A stretch of DNA of 64,000 nt from an uncultured Rhodopila sp. (lineage in GTDB: Bacteria; Pseudomonadota; Alphaproteobacteria; Acetobacterales; Acetobacteraceae). Shown one piece after another: positions 18,373 through 27,087 of this stretch. The notes under the pieces were generated by a model. It saw only the letters and a program-made list of their open reading frames with translations, searched no databases and was not told the origin of the DNA. The position numbers and the translations under genes were made by a program. Numbering within the stretch: position 1 is the first letter of the stretch; each line of letters starts with the position of its first letter. The stretch is taken from positions 124,001-188,000 of the forward strand of contig NZ_CAIWTY010000084.1 in assembly GCF_903915725.1 (NCBI RefSeq). Reading direction: 5' to 3'.

Positions 18373-19320
18373 TCAGGCCAACTGCTGCTCCAGCGCGTGC
18401 AGCACCTGATAGCAGGGCAGCACCTGCGCGACGCTCGAGTTCGGCTCGCGTCCCTCGCGGATCGCGGCGAAGAATTCTCGGTCCTGAAGCTCGATGCCGT
18501 TCATCGAGACGTCCACCTTCGAAACATCGATCTGTTCGTCTTTCCCGTTGAACAGGTCGTCGTACCGCGCGATGTAAGTCCCCGTATCGCCGATATATCG
18601 GAAGAACGTCCCCAGCGGCCCGTCATTGTTGAACGACAGACTCAACGTGCAGATCGCCCCGTTCGCTGCCTTCAACTGGATCGACATATCCATCGCGATC
18701 CCCAGCACCGGATGGATCGGTCCCCGTAACGCATTCGCTTTCACGATCGGCGACCGAGCCTGATACGCGAACAGATCGACCGTATGCGCCGCGTGGTGCC
18801 ACAGCAAATGATCCGTCCAGCTCCGCGGCTGGCCCAACGCATTCATGTTCGTGCGGCGGAAGAAATAGGTCTGCACGTCCATCTGCTGGATATTGAATTC
18901 GCCCGCCACCAGCTTGCGGTGGACCCATTGATGGCTCGGGTTGAAGCGGCGTGTATGGCCGCACATCGCCACCAGCCCGCTGCCCGCCGCCAGATCCGCC
19001 ACTGCCTGCGCATCGCGCCATGAATCCGCCAGCGGGATCTCAACCTGCACATGCTTGCCGGCCTTCAGCGCCGCGATCGTCTGCGAGGCATGCAACTGGG
19101 TCGGCGTGCACAAAATAACCGCGTCCACCTCCCTGATCGCCAGGCTGTCTTCAAGCTCGGTGGTGACATGCGGAATGCCATACTTCGCCGCGATCTCCCG
19201 CGTCGCATCCAGTTCGCGGCTGACCAGCGAAACCACTTCGACGCCGTCGATGTTCCTGATGCCGTCGAGATGCTTGATGCCGAACGCGCCTGCTCCGGCG
19301 AGGGCTACCTTTATGGTCAT
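18373..19320 (-). CDS. ligC: 4-carboxy-2-hydroxymuconate-6-semialdehyde dehydrogenase
   Basis: A 315-residue Gfo/Idh/MocA-type NADP-dependent oxidoreductase, the same length as characterised LigC. The Rossmann start is VALAGAGAFGIKHLDGI. Further motifs are HVQVEIPLADS, GHTRRFNPSHQWVHRK and WTDHLLWHHAAHTVDLF, which are characteristic of LigC rather than generic family members. It oxidises the cyclised ring-cleavage product of protocatechuate to 2-pyrone-4,6-dicarboxylate. It is the last gene of the operon and overlaps ligI by four bases. Confidence 0.9.
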   Translation of the reverse strand: MTIKVALAGAGAFGIKHLDGIRNIDGVEVVSLVSRELDATREIAAKYGIPHVTTELEDSLAIREVDAVILCTPTQLHASQTIAALKAGKHVQVEIPLADSWRDAQAVADLAAGSGLVAMCGHTRRFNPSHQWVHRKLVAGEFNIQQMDVQTYFFRRTNMNALGQPRSWTDHLLWHHAAHTVDLFAYQARSPIVKANALRGPIHPVLGIAMDMSIQLKAANGAICTLSLSFNNDGPLGTFFRYIGDTGTYIARYDDLFNGKDEQIDVSKVDVSMNGIELQDREFFAAIREGREPNSSVAQVLPCYQVLHALEQQLA

Positions 19321-20246
19321 TGTTGTTTCTCCCCTGTCAGTTCAGGCCAATAGAGCCGCATCGGATTGTCCACCAGCAGCTTCCGCTGCAACGCCTCGGT
19401 GCGCGCGATATGCGGAATGAAATCGACCAGCAGCCCGTCATCCGGCATATGGCCCTTCAGGTTCGGATGCGGCCAATCGGTGCCCCACAGCACGCGGTCG
19501 GGAAAAGTCTCCACGATATGCCGCGCAAACGGCACAACATCACGATAAGCGTTCTGCTCGCCGTTCAACGCCGGAGGTCCGGAGACGGAAAGCCGTTCCG
19601 GGCAAGTCACCTTCGACCAGACATTCGGATGTTCCCGCATGAACTGCACGAACAACGCGAACTCCGGGCCATCGAGCGGCTTGCTGACATCGGGACGGCC
19701 CATGTGGTCCACGACAACCGTTGTCGGCAGCGCGGTGAAGAAATCCCACAGCTCCGGCAGGTCCACCGACTCGAAATAGATCACCACATGCCAGCCAAAG
19801 GCCGAGATTCTATCGGCAATTTCCAGCAATTCGTCCTTCGGGGTAAAATCCACCAGCCGCTTGACGAAGTTGAAACGAACACCGCGCACGCCGGCTTCGT
19901 GCATGGCCCGTAGGTCCGCATCCGCAACATCCCGCCGCACCGTCGCAATACCCCGCGCGCGCCCGCCGGAATGCGCCAGCGCATCGACCATCGCCTGGTT
20001 GTCGGCGCCATGACAGGTCGCTTGCACAACGACATTACGGGCGAACCCCAGACGGTCGCGCAGCGCAAACAACTGCTGCTTCGACGCGTCGCAGGGCGTG
20101 TATTTCCGCTCTGGCGCGAACGGGAATTCCGCGCCCGGGCCGAAAACGTGGCAGTGCGCGTCCACCGCGCCGTCCGGCACGCGGAACCGAGGCTTCGACG
20201 GTCCGGCATACCAGTCCAGCCAGCCGGGGGTTTTTTCGAATGCCAT
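19317..20246 (-). CDS. ligI: 2-pyrone-4,6-dicarboxylate hydrolase
   Basis: A 309-residue amidohydrolase-superfamily protein. DAHCHVFGPGAEFPF near the N-terminus and WGTDWPHPN near the C-terminus are the signature regions of LigI, which hydrolyses the pyrone lactone to 4-oxalomesaconate without a tightly bound metal. The ATG at 20246 (MAFEKTPGWLDWY) was chosen over a far upstream one because it fits the family. It sits between ligK and ligC. Confidence 0.92.
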   Translation of the reverse strand: MAFEKTPGWLDWYAGPSKPRFRVPDGAVDAHCHVFGPGAEFPFAPERKYTPCDASKQQLFALRDRLGFARNVVVQATCHGADNQAMVDALAHSGGRARGIATVRRDVADADLRAMHEAGVRGVRFNFVKRLVDFTPKDELLEIADRISAFGWHVVIYFESVDLPELWDFFTALPTTVVVDHMGRPDVSKPLDGPEFALFVQFMREHPNVWSKVTCPERLSVSGPPALNGEQNAYRDVVPFARHIVETFPDRVLWGTDWPHPNLKGHMPDDGLLVDFIPHIARTEALQRKLLVDNPMRLYWPELTGEKQQ

Positions 20247-20256
20247 CCGACCGCCC

Positions 20257-20946
20257 TCAATCGATATAGCGCAAACCCGCTTTTTCAAGCGGTTCACGCA
20301 TCTTGTACAAATCAAGCCCCAGCACGCCGGCAGCCAGCTTGGCGCGTTTATCGACCTCGTTCGCCTCACGCTTCTCCGCCGCGCCGGCTGCCTGTTGCGC
20401 CACCGCAGCCGGAACGATCACCACGCCGTCGGCATCGCCGATGACCACGTCGCCGGGATTGACCAAGGCGCCGGCACAGATAACCGGAATGTTAACCGAC
20501 CCCAACGTCGCCTTTACCGTCCCCTTGGCGCTGACTGCCTTGGAGAACACCGGAAACCGCATCTCCGTCAGGTCCTTCACGTCGCGCACGCCGCCGTCGA
20601 TCACCAGTCCCGCCGCGCCGCGCGCCCGGAAACTGGTCGCCAGCAGATCGCCGAAGAACCCATCCGAGCAAGCCGCGGTGCAGGCCGCGACAACCACGTC
20701 GCCGGGCTGGATCTGCTCCGCCACCACATGCATCATCCAGTTGTCGCCCGGCTGCAGCAGCACCGTCACCGCCGTCCCGCAAAGCCTCGCGTCTGTATAG
20801 ATAGGACGTATATACGGCTGTAGCAACCCGACGCGGCCCATCGCCTCATGGATCGTCGCCACGCCGAAACGCGACAGTTTCTCCACGGCCGCCCCGTCAG
20901 CGCGGACGATCGAACGCCGAACCACACCAAGATCGTTCATGCTCAT
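20257..20946 (-). CDS. ligK: 4-carboxy-4-hydroxy-2-oxoadipate aldolase
   Basis: A 229-residue RraA-like class II aldolase. [19 protein letters not shown], the pyruvate/metal site [11 protein letters not shown] and [15 protein letters not shown] are the family hallmarks. It cleaves 4-carboxy-4-hydroxy-2-oxoadipate to pyruvate and oxaloacetate, the final step of the 4,5-cleavage pathway. It overlaps the end of ligJ by four bases. Confidence 0.93.
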   Translation of the reverse strand: MSMNDLGVVRRSIVRADGAAVEKLSRFGVATIHEAMGRVGLLQPYIRPIYTDARLCGTAVTVLLQPGDNWMMHVVAEQIQPGDVVVAACTAACSDGFFGDLLATSFRARGAAGLVIDGGVRDVKDLTEMRFPVFSKAVSAKGTVKATLGSVNIPVICAGALVNPGDVVIGDADGVVIVPAAVAQQAAGAAEKREANEVDKRAKLAAGVLGLDLYKMREPLEKAGLRYID

Positions 20947-21968
20947 TGGCCCCTCGCTTTCAGCGCCGCATCCAGGCGGGAGAACACCCGGCGTGCATTG
21001 CCCTCATACACGGCGTGCCTGTCGGCCGGGCTAAGCGCCGCGGATTCGATGTAGCGTTTCGTGTCGTCGTAGTAGAATCCCGTTTCGGGATCGATGCCAC
21101 GGACCGCGCCAATCATCTCGCTGGCAAACAGGATGTTTTTCACCGGGATGACCTTGGTCAGCAGGTCGATCCCCGGCTGATGGTAGACGCAGGTGTCGAA
21201 GTAGATGTTGTTCAGCAGCAACTCCGTCAGCAGCGGCTTCTTCATCTCCTGCGCCAGGCCGCGGAACCGCCCCCAGTGATACGGCACCGCCCCGCCGCCA
21301 TGCGGGATCAGGAATTTTAACTCCGGAAAATCCTTGAACAGATCCGAGGTCAGGCACTGCATGAACGCCGTGGTGTCGGCGTTCAGGTAATGCGCGCCCG
21401 TGGTGTGGAAGCATTCGTTGCAGCTCGTGCTGACATGCACCATCGCAGGGATGTCGTATTCGACCATCTTTTCATAGATCGGATACCACGAACGGTCCGA
21501 CAGCGGCGGTGATGTCCAATGCCCGCCCGACGGATCGGGATTCAGGTTGATGCCGACAAACCCGTAGTCCTTGATGCATTTCTCCAGTTCCGGAATGCAG
21601 GTCTTCGGGTCCACGCCCGGCGACTGAGGCAGCATCGCCGCGCCGATGAAATGATCCGGGAACAACTCGCTGACCCGGAAGCACAGCTCGTTGCAGATCG
21701 CCGCCCAGGTGGACGATACCTGGAAGTCGCCGATGTGGTGCGCCATGAAGCTGGCGCGCGGACTGAAGATCGTCAGGTCGCTGCCGCGTTCCTGCATCTT
21801 CGCCAACTGGTTGTTGACGATGCTTTCCCGCAGTTCGTCGTCGCTGATCTCCAGTTCGCTGACCGCCGGCCGCGCCGATTGGTCCTTGATCCCGGCGATC
21901 TGCCGGTTGCGCCACACCTCCAGCGCCTTGGGCGCGGTAGTATAGTGGCCATGGACGTCGATGATCAT
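20943..21968 (-). CDS. ligJ: 4-oxalomesaconate hydratase
   Basis: A 341-residue amidohydrolase-fold protein starting [19 protein letters not shown]. The metal-binding [23 protein letters not shown] and [11 protein letters not shown] are typical of LigJ/GalB-type zinc hydratases. It converts the enol form of 4-oxalomesaconate to 4-carboxy-4-hydroxy-2-oxoadipate. It lies directly downstream of the transporter gene. Confidence 0.92.
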   Translation of the reverse strand: MIIDVHGHYTTAPKALEVWRNRQIAGIKDQSARPAVSELEISDDELRESIVNNQLAKMQERGSDLTIFSPRASFMAHHIGDFQVSSTWAAICNELCFRVSELFPDHFIGAAMLPQSPGVDPKTCIPELEKCIKDYGFVGINLNPDPSGGHWTSPPLSDRSWYPIYEKMVEYDIPAMVHVSTSCNECFHTTGAHYLNADTTAFMQCLTSDLFKDFPELKFLIPHGGGAVPYHWGRFRGLAQEMKKPLLTELLLNNIYFDTCVYHQPGIDLLTKVIPVKNILFASEMIGAVRGIDPETGFYYDDTKRYIESAALSPADRHAVYEGNARRVFSRLDAALKARGQ

Positions 21969-21980
21969 CGGGCGTCCCTC

Positions 21981-23345
21981 TCAGTGTGCCGTAACCGGCG
22001 CCCGGCCAGCCGCCTTCGCCGCCGCGTCTTCCGGCCGCACCGCCTGCTTGACCAGCAGCGCCAGAGCCGCAATCGCACCCGGAACCGCCAACACCATGAA
22101 GATCTGGGCGAAGGTCAGATGCCGTGCGGTTAGTTCAGCCACCAGGAACGACCCGGCGATGCCGCCGAACCGGCCGATCCCAAGCATCCAGGCCACGCCG
22201 GTGGCGCGCCCCTGCGTCGGGTAGAACGCCGCGGCCAGTGCCGGCATGGAAGACTGAGCGGTATTCAACAGCGCGCCGCCGGCAAACACCGTCAGCATCA
22301 GCAAGCCGACATTGCCGGCAACCTGTCCGATGGCGAAGATCAACACAGCCGTCAGCAGGTAGCCCGCGGCAATGATGCGATTGGCGTTGAACCGGTCCAT
22401 CAGCCAGCCGAACGCGATCGCCCCCACGCCGCCCAGCGGGAACAGCGACGCAATCAAAGTCGACGTCTTCGGATCAAGCCCCGCATCCCGGAACAGGATC
22501 GGCATCCAGTTGATCAGCGCATAGAAGATCACCAGACCCATAAAATAGGTCAGCCACAGCATGACCGAGCCGATCCGCAACTCGGACGACAGGATCACGT
22601 GGATGCCGCTCGGCGCCCGATCGACCTTCACCGGCTCGCTCAGTACAAAGTCGCCCGCCCTGTCGGCCGCAGCGGAAATCCGGCGCAGCACGGCGCGGAT
22701 GCGGCCGACCTGATTGCCGTGATGCACCATGAAGCGCACCGACTCCGGCAACAGCAGCAGCAACGCGACGCTCAGCACCAGCGGTGTCGCCCCGCCCAAC
22801 ACCAGCACGCTGCGCCAACCGAAGTTCGGGATCATCCAGGCCGCCAGGAAGCCACCGAACGCGGCCCCGAGCGGAAAGCCGCAGAACATCATGTTGGTCA
22901 TCATGGCGCGGCGGCGCGTCGGGCAAAACTCGCTCATGAGCGTCACCGCGTTCGGCATCGCGGCGCCCAATCCGAGTCCGGTGACGAAGCGGAGAATGGT
23001 GAGTTGCTGAAGATTGGCGGACCAGGCCGAGGCCATGCAGGCCACGCCGAACACCAGCACCGATGCGATCAGCACCTTCTTGCGGCCCCACAAATCGGCG
23101 ATCGGCCCGGAGGACAGCGCCCCCGCCGCGAGGCCGAACAGCGCCGCGCTGAGCACCGGGGCGAGCGCCGGCTTGCTGACGCCCCACTCGCCGATCAGCG
23201 ACGGGGCGATGAAGCCGATCGCGGCGGTGTCGAAACCGTCCAGCAGGACGATAACAAGACACAGGCCGAAGATCAGCCACTGGAAAGGCGAGAACGGGTA
23301 TCGGTCGAGAAAGTCCTGGATATCGACTGTCGTACTTTGTGACAT
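21981..23345 (-). CDS. MFS transporter of the aromatic acid:H+ symporter (AAHS) family
   Basis: A 454-residue protein with 12 predicted membrane helices. LDGFDTAAIGFIAPSL in helix 1 is the DGFD signature of the AAHS family (PcaK, GalT). The loop 2-3 motif is GPIADLWGRKKVLI. Within the lig operon it most likely imports protocatechuate, gallate or a related hydroxybenzoate. Confidence 0.9.
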   Translation of the reverse strand: MSQSTTVDIQDFLDRYPFSPFQWLIFGLCLVIVLLDGFDTAAIGFIAPSLIGEWGVSKPALAPVLSAALFGLAAGALSSGPIADLWGRKKVLIASVLVFGVACMASAWSANLQQLTILRFVTGLGLGAAMPNAVTLMSEFCPTRRRAMMTNMMFCGFPLGAAFGGFLAAWMIPNFGWRSVLVLGGATPLVLSVALLLLLPESVRFMVHHGNQVGRIRAVLRRISAAADRAGDFVLSEPVKVDRAPSGIHVILSSELRIGSVMLWLTYFMGLVIFYALINWMPILFRDAGLDPKTSTLIASLFPLGGVGAIAFGWLMDRFNANRIIAAGYLLTAVLIFAIGQVAGNVGLLMLTVFAGGALLNTAQSSMPALAAAFYPTQGRATGVAWMLGIGRFGGIAGSFLVAELTARHLTFAQIFMVLAVPGAIAALALLVKQAVRPEDAAAKAAGRAPVTAH

Positions 23346-23361
23346 GACGTTTTTCCTCCGT

Positions 23362-24450
23362 TTATTCGTTATAGGACAACACCGAGGCCGGCACCATCGC
23401 CTCGCCGCGCATCAGCAGGCGCGCGGTCCGCAGCAACGCGGCGCGGGTGACGAACTGTGGATTGTCCGGATCCAGTTCGAGTTCGACGCTGAACTCGCCG
23501 GTCGGGTGCTCGACCGACACGGTCTTCACATACCCGTCCGGGACGACGGCGATGCCCCGGGTGACCGAGCCGTCCAGCACGCAGGCGGTCGCCACGGTTA
23601 CTGCCGCCAGCACGCCGATAGCATCGTGGCAAACATGCGGGATGAAGCTGCGCGTGCAGATGCTGGCGCCACCACGCGGGGCGGCGATCAGCGTCATCTT
23701 CGGGTAGTTCTTGGCGGTCACGTCGCCCAGCTTCATCGCATGGCCGCAGGCGATGCGGAGACGCTCGATACGCGCCTTCAGGTCCGTGTCGGCATTCAGT
23801 TCCGCCACGCTTTCATAACCGGTGCGGGCGACATCGCCGGCCTTGAAGATCACCAGCGGCATGCCGTTGTCGATGCAGGTGACGTCGATCCCGTCGATCA
23901 CATCGCGCACGTTCCCGGTGGGCAGCAACCCCGGCGCGACCGAGCCGGCAGTATCCAGAAAAGCGATCTTGATCGGCGCCGAAGTCCCCGGCACGCCATC
24001 GATACGGGCGTCGCCCTCGTAGGCGACATGGCCGTCCGGCGTCTGCACGGTGATGTCGCACTGCATATCAGTATTCAGCGTCAGGACGCGTAGCGTGGTG
24101 GTCGCCCCCTGCGGGCGGGCCAGGCCCGTCTCCAGCGCAAACGGCACGACGGCGGCAAGCATATTGCCGCAATTGGGTGTGGTATCGACGGTATCCTTGT
24201 CCGGCTGCAACTGCGCGAACAGGAAATCCAGGTCCACGCCGGGCTGGCTGCCCCTGGAGACGATGCCCACCTTGCTGGTCAGCGGGTGCGCCCCACCGAG
24301 GCCATCGATCTGCCGCCGATCGGGCGATCCCATGACCGCCAGCAGCAGCTTGTCGCGCGCCGCAGTGTCAGCCGGGAGGTCGCTGGCCTTGAAGAACGGG
24401 CCGCGCGAGGTGCCTCCGCGCATAAACAGACAGGGGATAGCGGTCTGCAT
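23362..24450 (-). CDS. galD: 4-oxalomesaconate tautomerase
   Basis: A 362-residue PrpF-family isomerase. PCLFMRGGTSRGPFF at the N-terminus, the middle TPNCGNMLAAVVPFALE and the C-terminal SVEHPTGEFSVELELD are typical of GalD. It interconverts keto and enol forms of 4-oxalomesaconate ahead of the hydratase. It is the first structural gene after the LysR regulator. Confidence 0.9.
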   Translation of the reverse strand: MQTAIPCLFMRGGTSRGPFFKASDLPADTAARDKLLLAVMGSPDRRQIDGLGGAHPLTSKVGIVSRGSQPGVDLDFLFAQLQPDKDTVDTTPNCGNMLAAVVPFALETGLARPQGATTTLRVLTLNTDMQCDITVQTPDGHVAYEGDARIDGVPGTSAPIKIAFLDTAGSVAPGLLPTGNVRDVIDGIDVTCIDNGMPLVIFKAGDVARTGYESVAELNADTDLKARIERLRIACGHAMKLGDVTAKNYPKMTLIAAPRGGASICTRSFIPHVCHDAIGVLAAVTVATACVLDGSVTRGIAVVPDGYVKTVSVEHPTGEFSVELELDPDNPQFVTRAALLRTARLLMRGEAMVPASVLSYNE

Positions 24451-24575
24451 CCTGGCGTTTGTCTCCCTGAATTGGCGTTATCCTGCCGAAGCAACGGACC
24501 AAAGGCCAGAGGGAAGGCGCCTATACCAGTTATGACTGTTTCGGCATGGGTCCACGCTGCGATCCATGCCGGAAA

Positions 24576-25463
24576 TCAGAGTTCCCTAACAAGGTCCGTC
24601 ACCAGCCGGACGACCTGCTGCGCCAAAGGCGTCGGCCGCTTGGTCGCCGAGACCGCCACGCACAGCACAGTCACCAGCGCCGGGTCCACGATCGGGCGGA
24701 ACACCAGCTCCGCGGCGCGGGCCGAGGCCGCGACGCCGCTGGCACTGAGCACCGCGTGGCCATAGCCGGCGCACACCAGGTCGATGATCGATGGGACGCT
24801 GGAGACCTCCCAGGCGATATCAAGCTTGACGCCCGCCAGCGCCGCCCGGGTTTCCAGCAGGCGGCGGATCGCATGGAACCGCTCGGGGACGATCAGCTTG
24901 TAGCCCGATATCTCCCGCATCGGCAGCGGCGCGGTGGACGCGCCTTTGCCGGCGGGGCTGACGAGGCCGAGGGGCTCATGCAGCAGCGGCGTGATCTCCA
25001 GGCCCGGCTGCGCTTCCGGGTTGTAGATCATGCCGATATCGACGCGTCCGGTGGTGACCCATTCGACAATGTGGGTCGACAGCCCCTCTACGATGGCGAG
25101 CCGGGCGGCGGGGAAGCGGGTCTTGAAACCCTCGACCAGCGCCACCGTGAGTTGGCGGCCGGCGCTCGGGGGCAGGGCGATAGTGGCTTGCCCGGATGGT
25201 TCGTCGCGGGAGGCGCCCATGTCGTCGCGGGCCTGCTCGATCAGCCGCAGGATCGCCACGCTGTGGTCGAACAGGCGCTTGCCCGATTCGGTCAGCGCCA
25301 CGCCGCGGCCGTTGCGGACGAACAGGTAGGTGTGCAGTTCCGTCTCCAGGCTGCGCACATGCCGGCTGAGCGCGGGCTGGGCGATGTCGAGCACCACGGC
25401 GGCCTTGCTGAAGCTGCCGATCTCGGCGACCTGCACGAAGTATTCGAGCTGCTTGAGGTTCAT
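24576..25463 (-). CDS. LysR-family regulator of the lig operon
   Basis: A 295-residue LysR protein. The N-terminal winged helix reads MNLKQLEYFVQVAEIGSFSK, then AQPALSRHVRSLE, followed by a substrate-binding domain. The ATG at 25463 is the family-consistent start. It lies upstream of galD in the same direction with a 125-base gap that could hold the operon promoter and LysR sites; I see no clear dyad there. By position it probably senses a pathway intermediate. Confidence 0.88.
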   Translation of the reverse strand: MNLKQLEYFVQVAEIGSFSKAAVVLDIAQPALSRHVRSLETELHTYLFVRNGRGVALTESGKRLFDHSVAILRLIEQARDDMGASRDEPSGQATIALPPSAGRQLTVALVEGFKTRFPAARLAIVEGLSTHIVEWVTTGRVDIGMIYNPEAQPGLEITPLLHEPLGLVSPAGKGASTAPLPMREISGYKLIVPERFHAIRRLLETRAALAGVKLDIAWEVSSVPSIIDLVCAGYGHAVLSASGVAASARAAELVFRPIVDPALVTVLCVAVSATKRPTPLAQQVVRLVTDLVREL

Positions 25464-25651
25464 ACGGCGGGCGGGTCCGGCGGGGATGGGCGCTGGGGCG
25501 ATCTTGGGCCTTGGCGGTCGCATTTGAACAGCAAGAAAAGCGGCCGCATAGGCGATGGTCCCTCGTCGTCATGGCGGGCGAAGCGGCAGGTGAAAAAGCT
25601 CCTGCTGGATTAGTCCGTGTCGAGGTTGCCAGGGCGCACGGTCGCCGCCTC

Positions 25652-25739
25652 CGTCATGGCGGGCGAAGGCCCGCCATCCACGGCTTCGCCACGACCGGCA
25701 ACGCAAGGCGTGGATGGTCCGCCTGCTCGGACCACGACG
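25652..25739. repeat. Palindromic repeat copy, full length
   Basis: An 88-base copy: CGTCATGGCGGGCGAAGGCC to GACCACGACG, with ATCCACGGCTTCG and GCAAGGCGTGGATGG as the inner opposed arms. Confidence 0.8.
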
Positions 25740-25838
25740 TGGAGCGGACGGTGCGCCGGATCGACGAGCATCGACTCGTCGCTTCTCGCAACCATGCTCG
25801 ATGATACGCCACACATCGTCGGATTGCTTACACTGATG

Positions 25839-25853
25839 TTGTGTTCCCGACAA
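25839..25853. promoter_or_regulatory. Possible activator site upstream of hydrogenase promoter
   Basis: A dyad TTGT-N7-ACAA about 85 bases upstream of the -24 element. NtrC-type hydrogenase regulators (HupR/HoxA) bind TTG/CAA dyads upstream of sigma-54 promoters, so this is a candidate. Low confidence. Confidence 0.3.
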
Positions 25854-25935
25854 TTTTGTGCGTTGCGCGGGCCGATAGCCACCCGGTTATAGCATTGAAA
25901 TGAAGGTCTTTTCGAAGCACTTTTGCGCTGGCGCC

Positions 25936-25953
25936 CCGGCACGAACCTTGCTA
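25936..25953 (+). promoter_or_regulatory. Sigma-54 (-24/-12) promoter of the hup operon
   Basis: The element GGCACGAACCTTGC matches the RpoN consensus, with GG and GC separated by exactly 10 bases. It lies about 60 bases before the hupS start. Uptake hydrogenase operons of rhizobia and Ralstonia use RpoN with an NtrC-like activator. No activator gene lies in this window. Confidence 0.72.
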
Positions 25954-26010
25954 TTTCTCGCTTGAGACAACACGACAAGCGAACGAGCGTGCGGCGCTCA
26001 GGGGGAAACA

Positions 26011-27087
26011 TTGGGTGTAGCCACCGAAACCTTCTACGACGTCATTCGTCGGCAGGGGATATCCCGCCGCAGCTTCGTGAAGTTCTGTAGCCTGACCGCC
26101 GCCAGCCTCGGCCTCAGCCCCTTCGCCGCCACGCAAATGGCCCACGCACTCGAAACCAAGCCCCGCGTCCCGGTGATCTGGATGCATGGCCTGGAGTGCA
26201 CCTGCTGCTCCGAGAGCTTCATCCGATCAGCGCATCCGCTGGTCAAGGATGTCATCCTGTCGATGATCTCGCTTGATTATGACGATACGATCATGGCCGC
26301 CGCCGGCCACCAGGCCGAAGCGATCCTGGAAGAAACCAAAGAGAAGTACAAGGGCCAGTACATTCTCGCGGTGGAAGGCAATCCGCCGCTGAACGAAGAC
26401 GGCATGTACTGCATAGACGGCGGCAAGCCCTTCGTTGAAAAACTGAAATACATGGCCGCCGACGCGTCGGCGGTTGTTGCGTGGGGAGCATGTGCCTCCT
26501 GGGGCTGCGTGCAGGCTGCCAAGCCCAACCCGACGCATGCGGTGCCGATCGACAAGGTGATTCTGGATAAGCCGATCATCAAGGTTCCGGGGTGCCCGCC
26601 GATAGCGGAAGTGATGACCGGGGTTATTACGTACATAACCACTTTCGGCCGGCTGCCGGACCTCGACCGCCAGGGGCGGCCGAAAATGTTCTATTCGCAG
26701 CGCATCCACGACAAATGCTACCGCCGCGGCCATTTCGACGCTGGTCAGTTCGTCGAAGCCTGGGACGACGAAGGCGCGCGCAAGGGCTATTGCCTGTACA
26801 AGATGGGCTGCAAGGGGCCGACAACGTATAACGCCTGCTCGACGGTGCGCTGGAACAACGGGGTATCGTTCCCGATCCAGTCCGGCCACGGCTGCATCGG
26901 CTGCTCGGAAGACGGCTTCTGGGACAAGGAATCGTTCTACGACCGTCTCACCACGATCAATCAATTCGGCGTCGAAGCCAACGCCGACAGGATCGGCGGC
27001 GCCGTCGCCGGAGTTGTCCTGGCTGGCGTGGCGGTGCATGCCGGAGTCACCGCCGTGAAGCGGCTTTCCACCAAGCGGGATGAATAA
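26011..27087 (+). CDS. hupS: Uptake [NiFe] hydrogenase small subunit, O2-tolerant type
   Basis: A 358-residue protein with a twin-arginine signal ([10 protein letters not shown], residues 17-26), cleavage near residue 46, and a C-terminal membrane anchor (about 330-348). LECTCCSES gives C63, C65 and C66, and GACASWGC gives C161 and C166. In mature numbering these are Cys17/19/20/115/120, including both extra cysteines of the [4Fe-3S] proximal cluster found in O2-tolerant enzymes such as E. coli Hyd-1. The start is a TTG preceded by AGGGGGAA. It passes electrons from the Ni-Fe site to cytochrome b. Confidence 0.95.
   Translation: MGVATETFYDVIRRQGISRRSFVKFCSLTAASLGLSPFAATQMAHALETKPRVPVIWMHGLECTCCSESFIRSAHPLVKDVILSMISLDYDDTIMAAAGHQAEAILEETKEKYKGQYILAVEGNPPLNEDGMYCIDGGKPFVEKLKYMAADASAVVAWGACASWGCVQAAKPNPTHAVPIDKVILDKPIIKVPGCPPIAEVMTGVITYITTFGRLPDLDRQGRPKMFYSQRIHDKCYRRGHFDAGQFVEAWDDEGARKGYCLYKMGCKGPTTYNACSTVRWNNGVSFPIQSGHGCIGCSEDGFWDKESFYDRLTTINQFGVEANADRIGGAVAGVVLAGVAVHAGVTAVKRLSTKRDE

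Larger units (their letters stand above)
25464..26010. other. 547-base intergenic region: repeat copy plus hydrogenase promoter
   Basis: Between the divergent LysR gene and hupS. It holds a full palindromic repeat (25652-25739), an AT-richer stretch from about 25800, a short dyad, and a sigma-54-type promoter. No gene was seen. Confidence 0.7.

Noticed and set aside
24517-24540. A MITE end (TATACCAGTTATGAC) upstream of galD
   Set aside because: Only one terminus is recognisable and no core is present, so it is too weak to list as an element.
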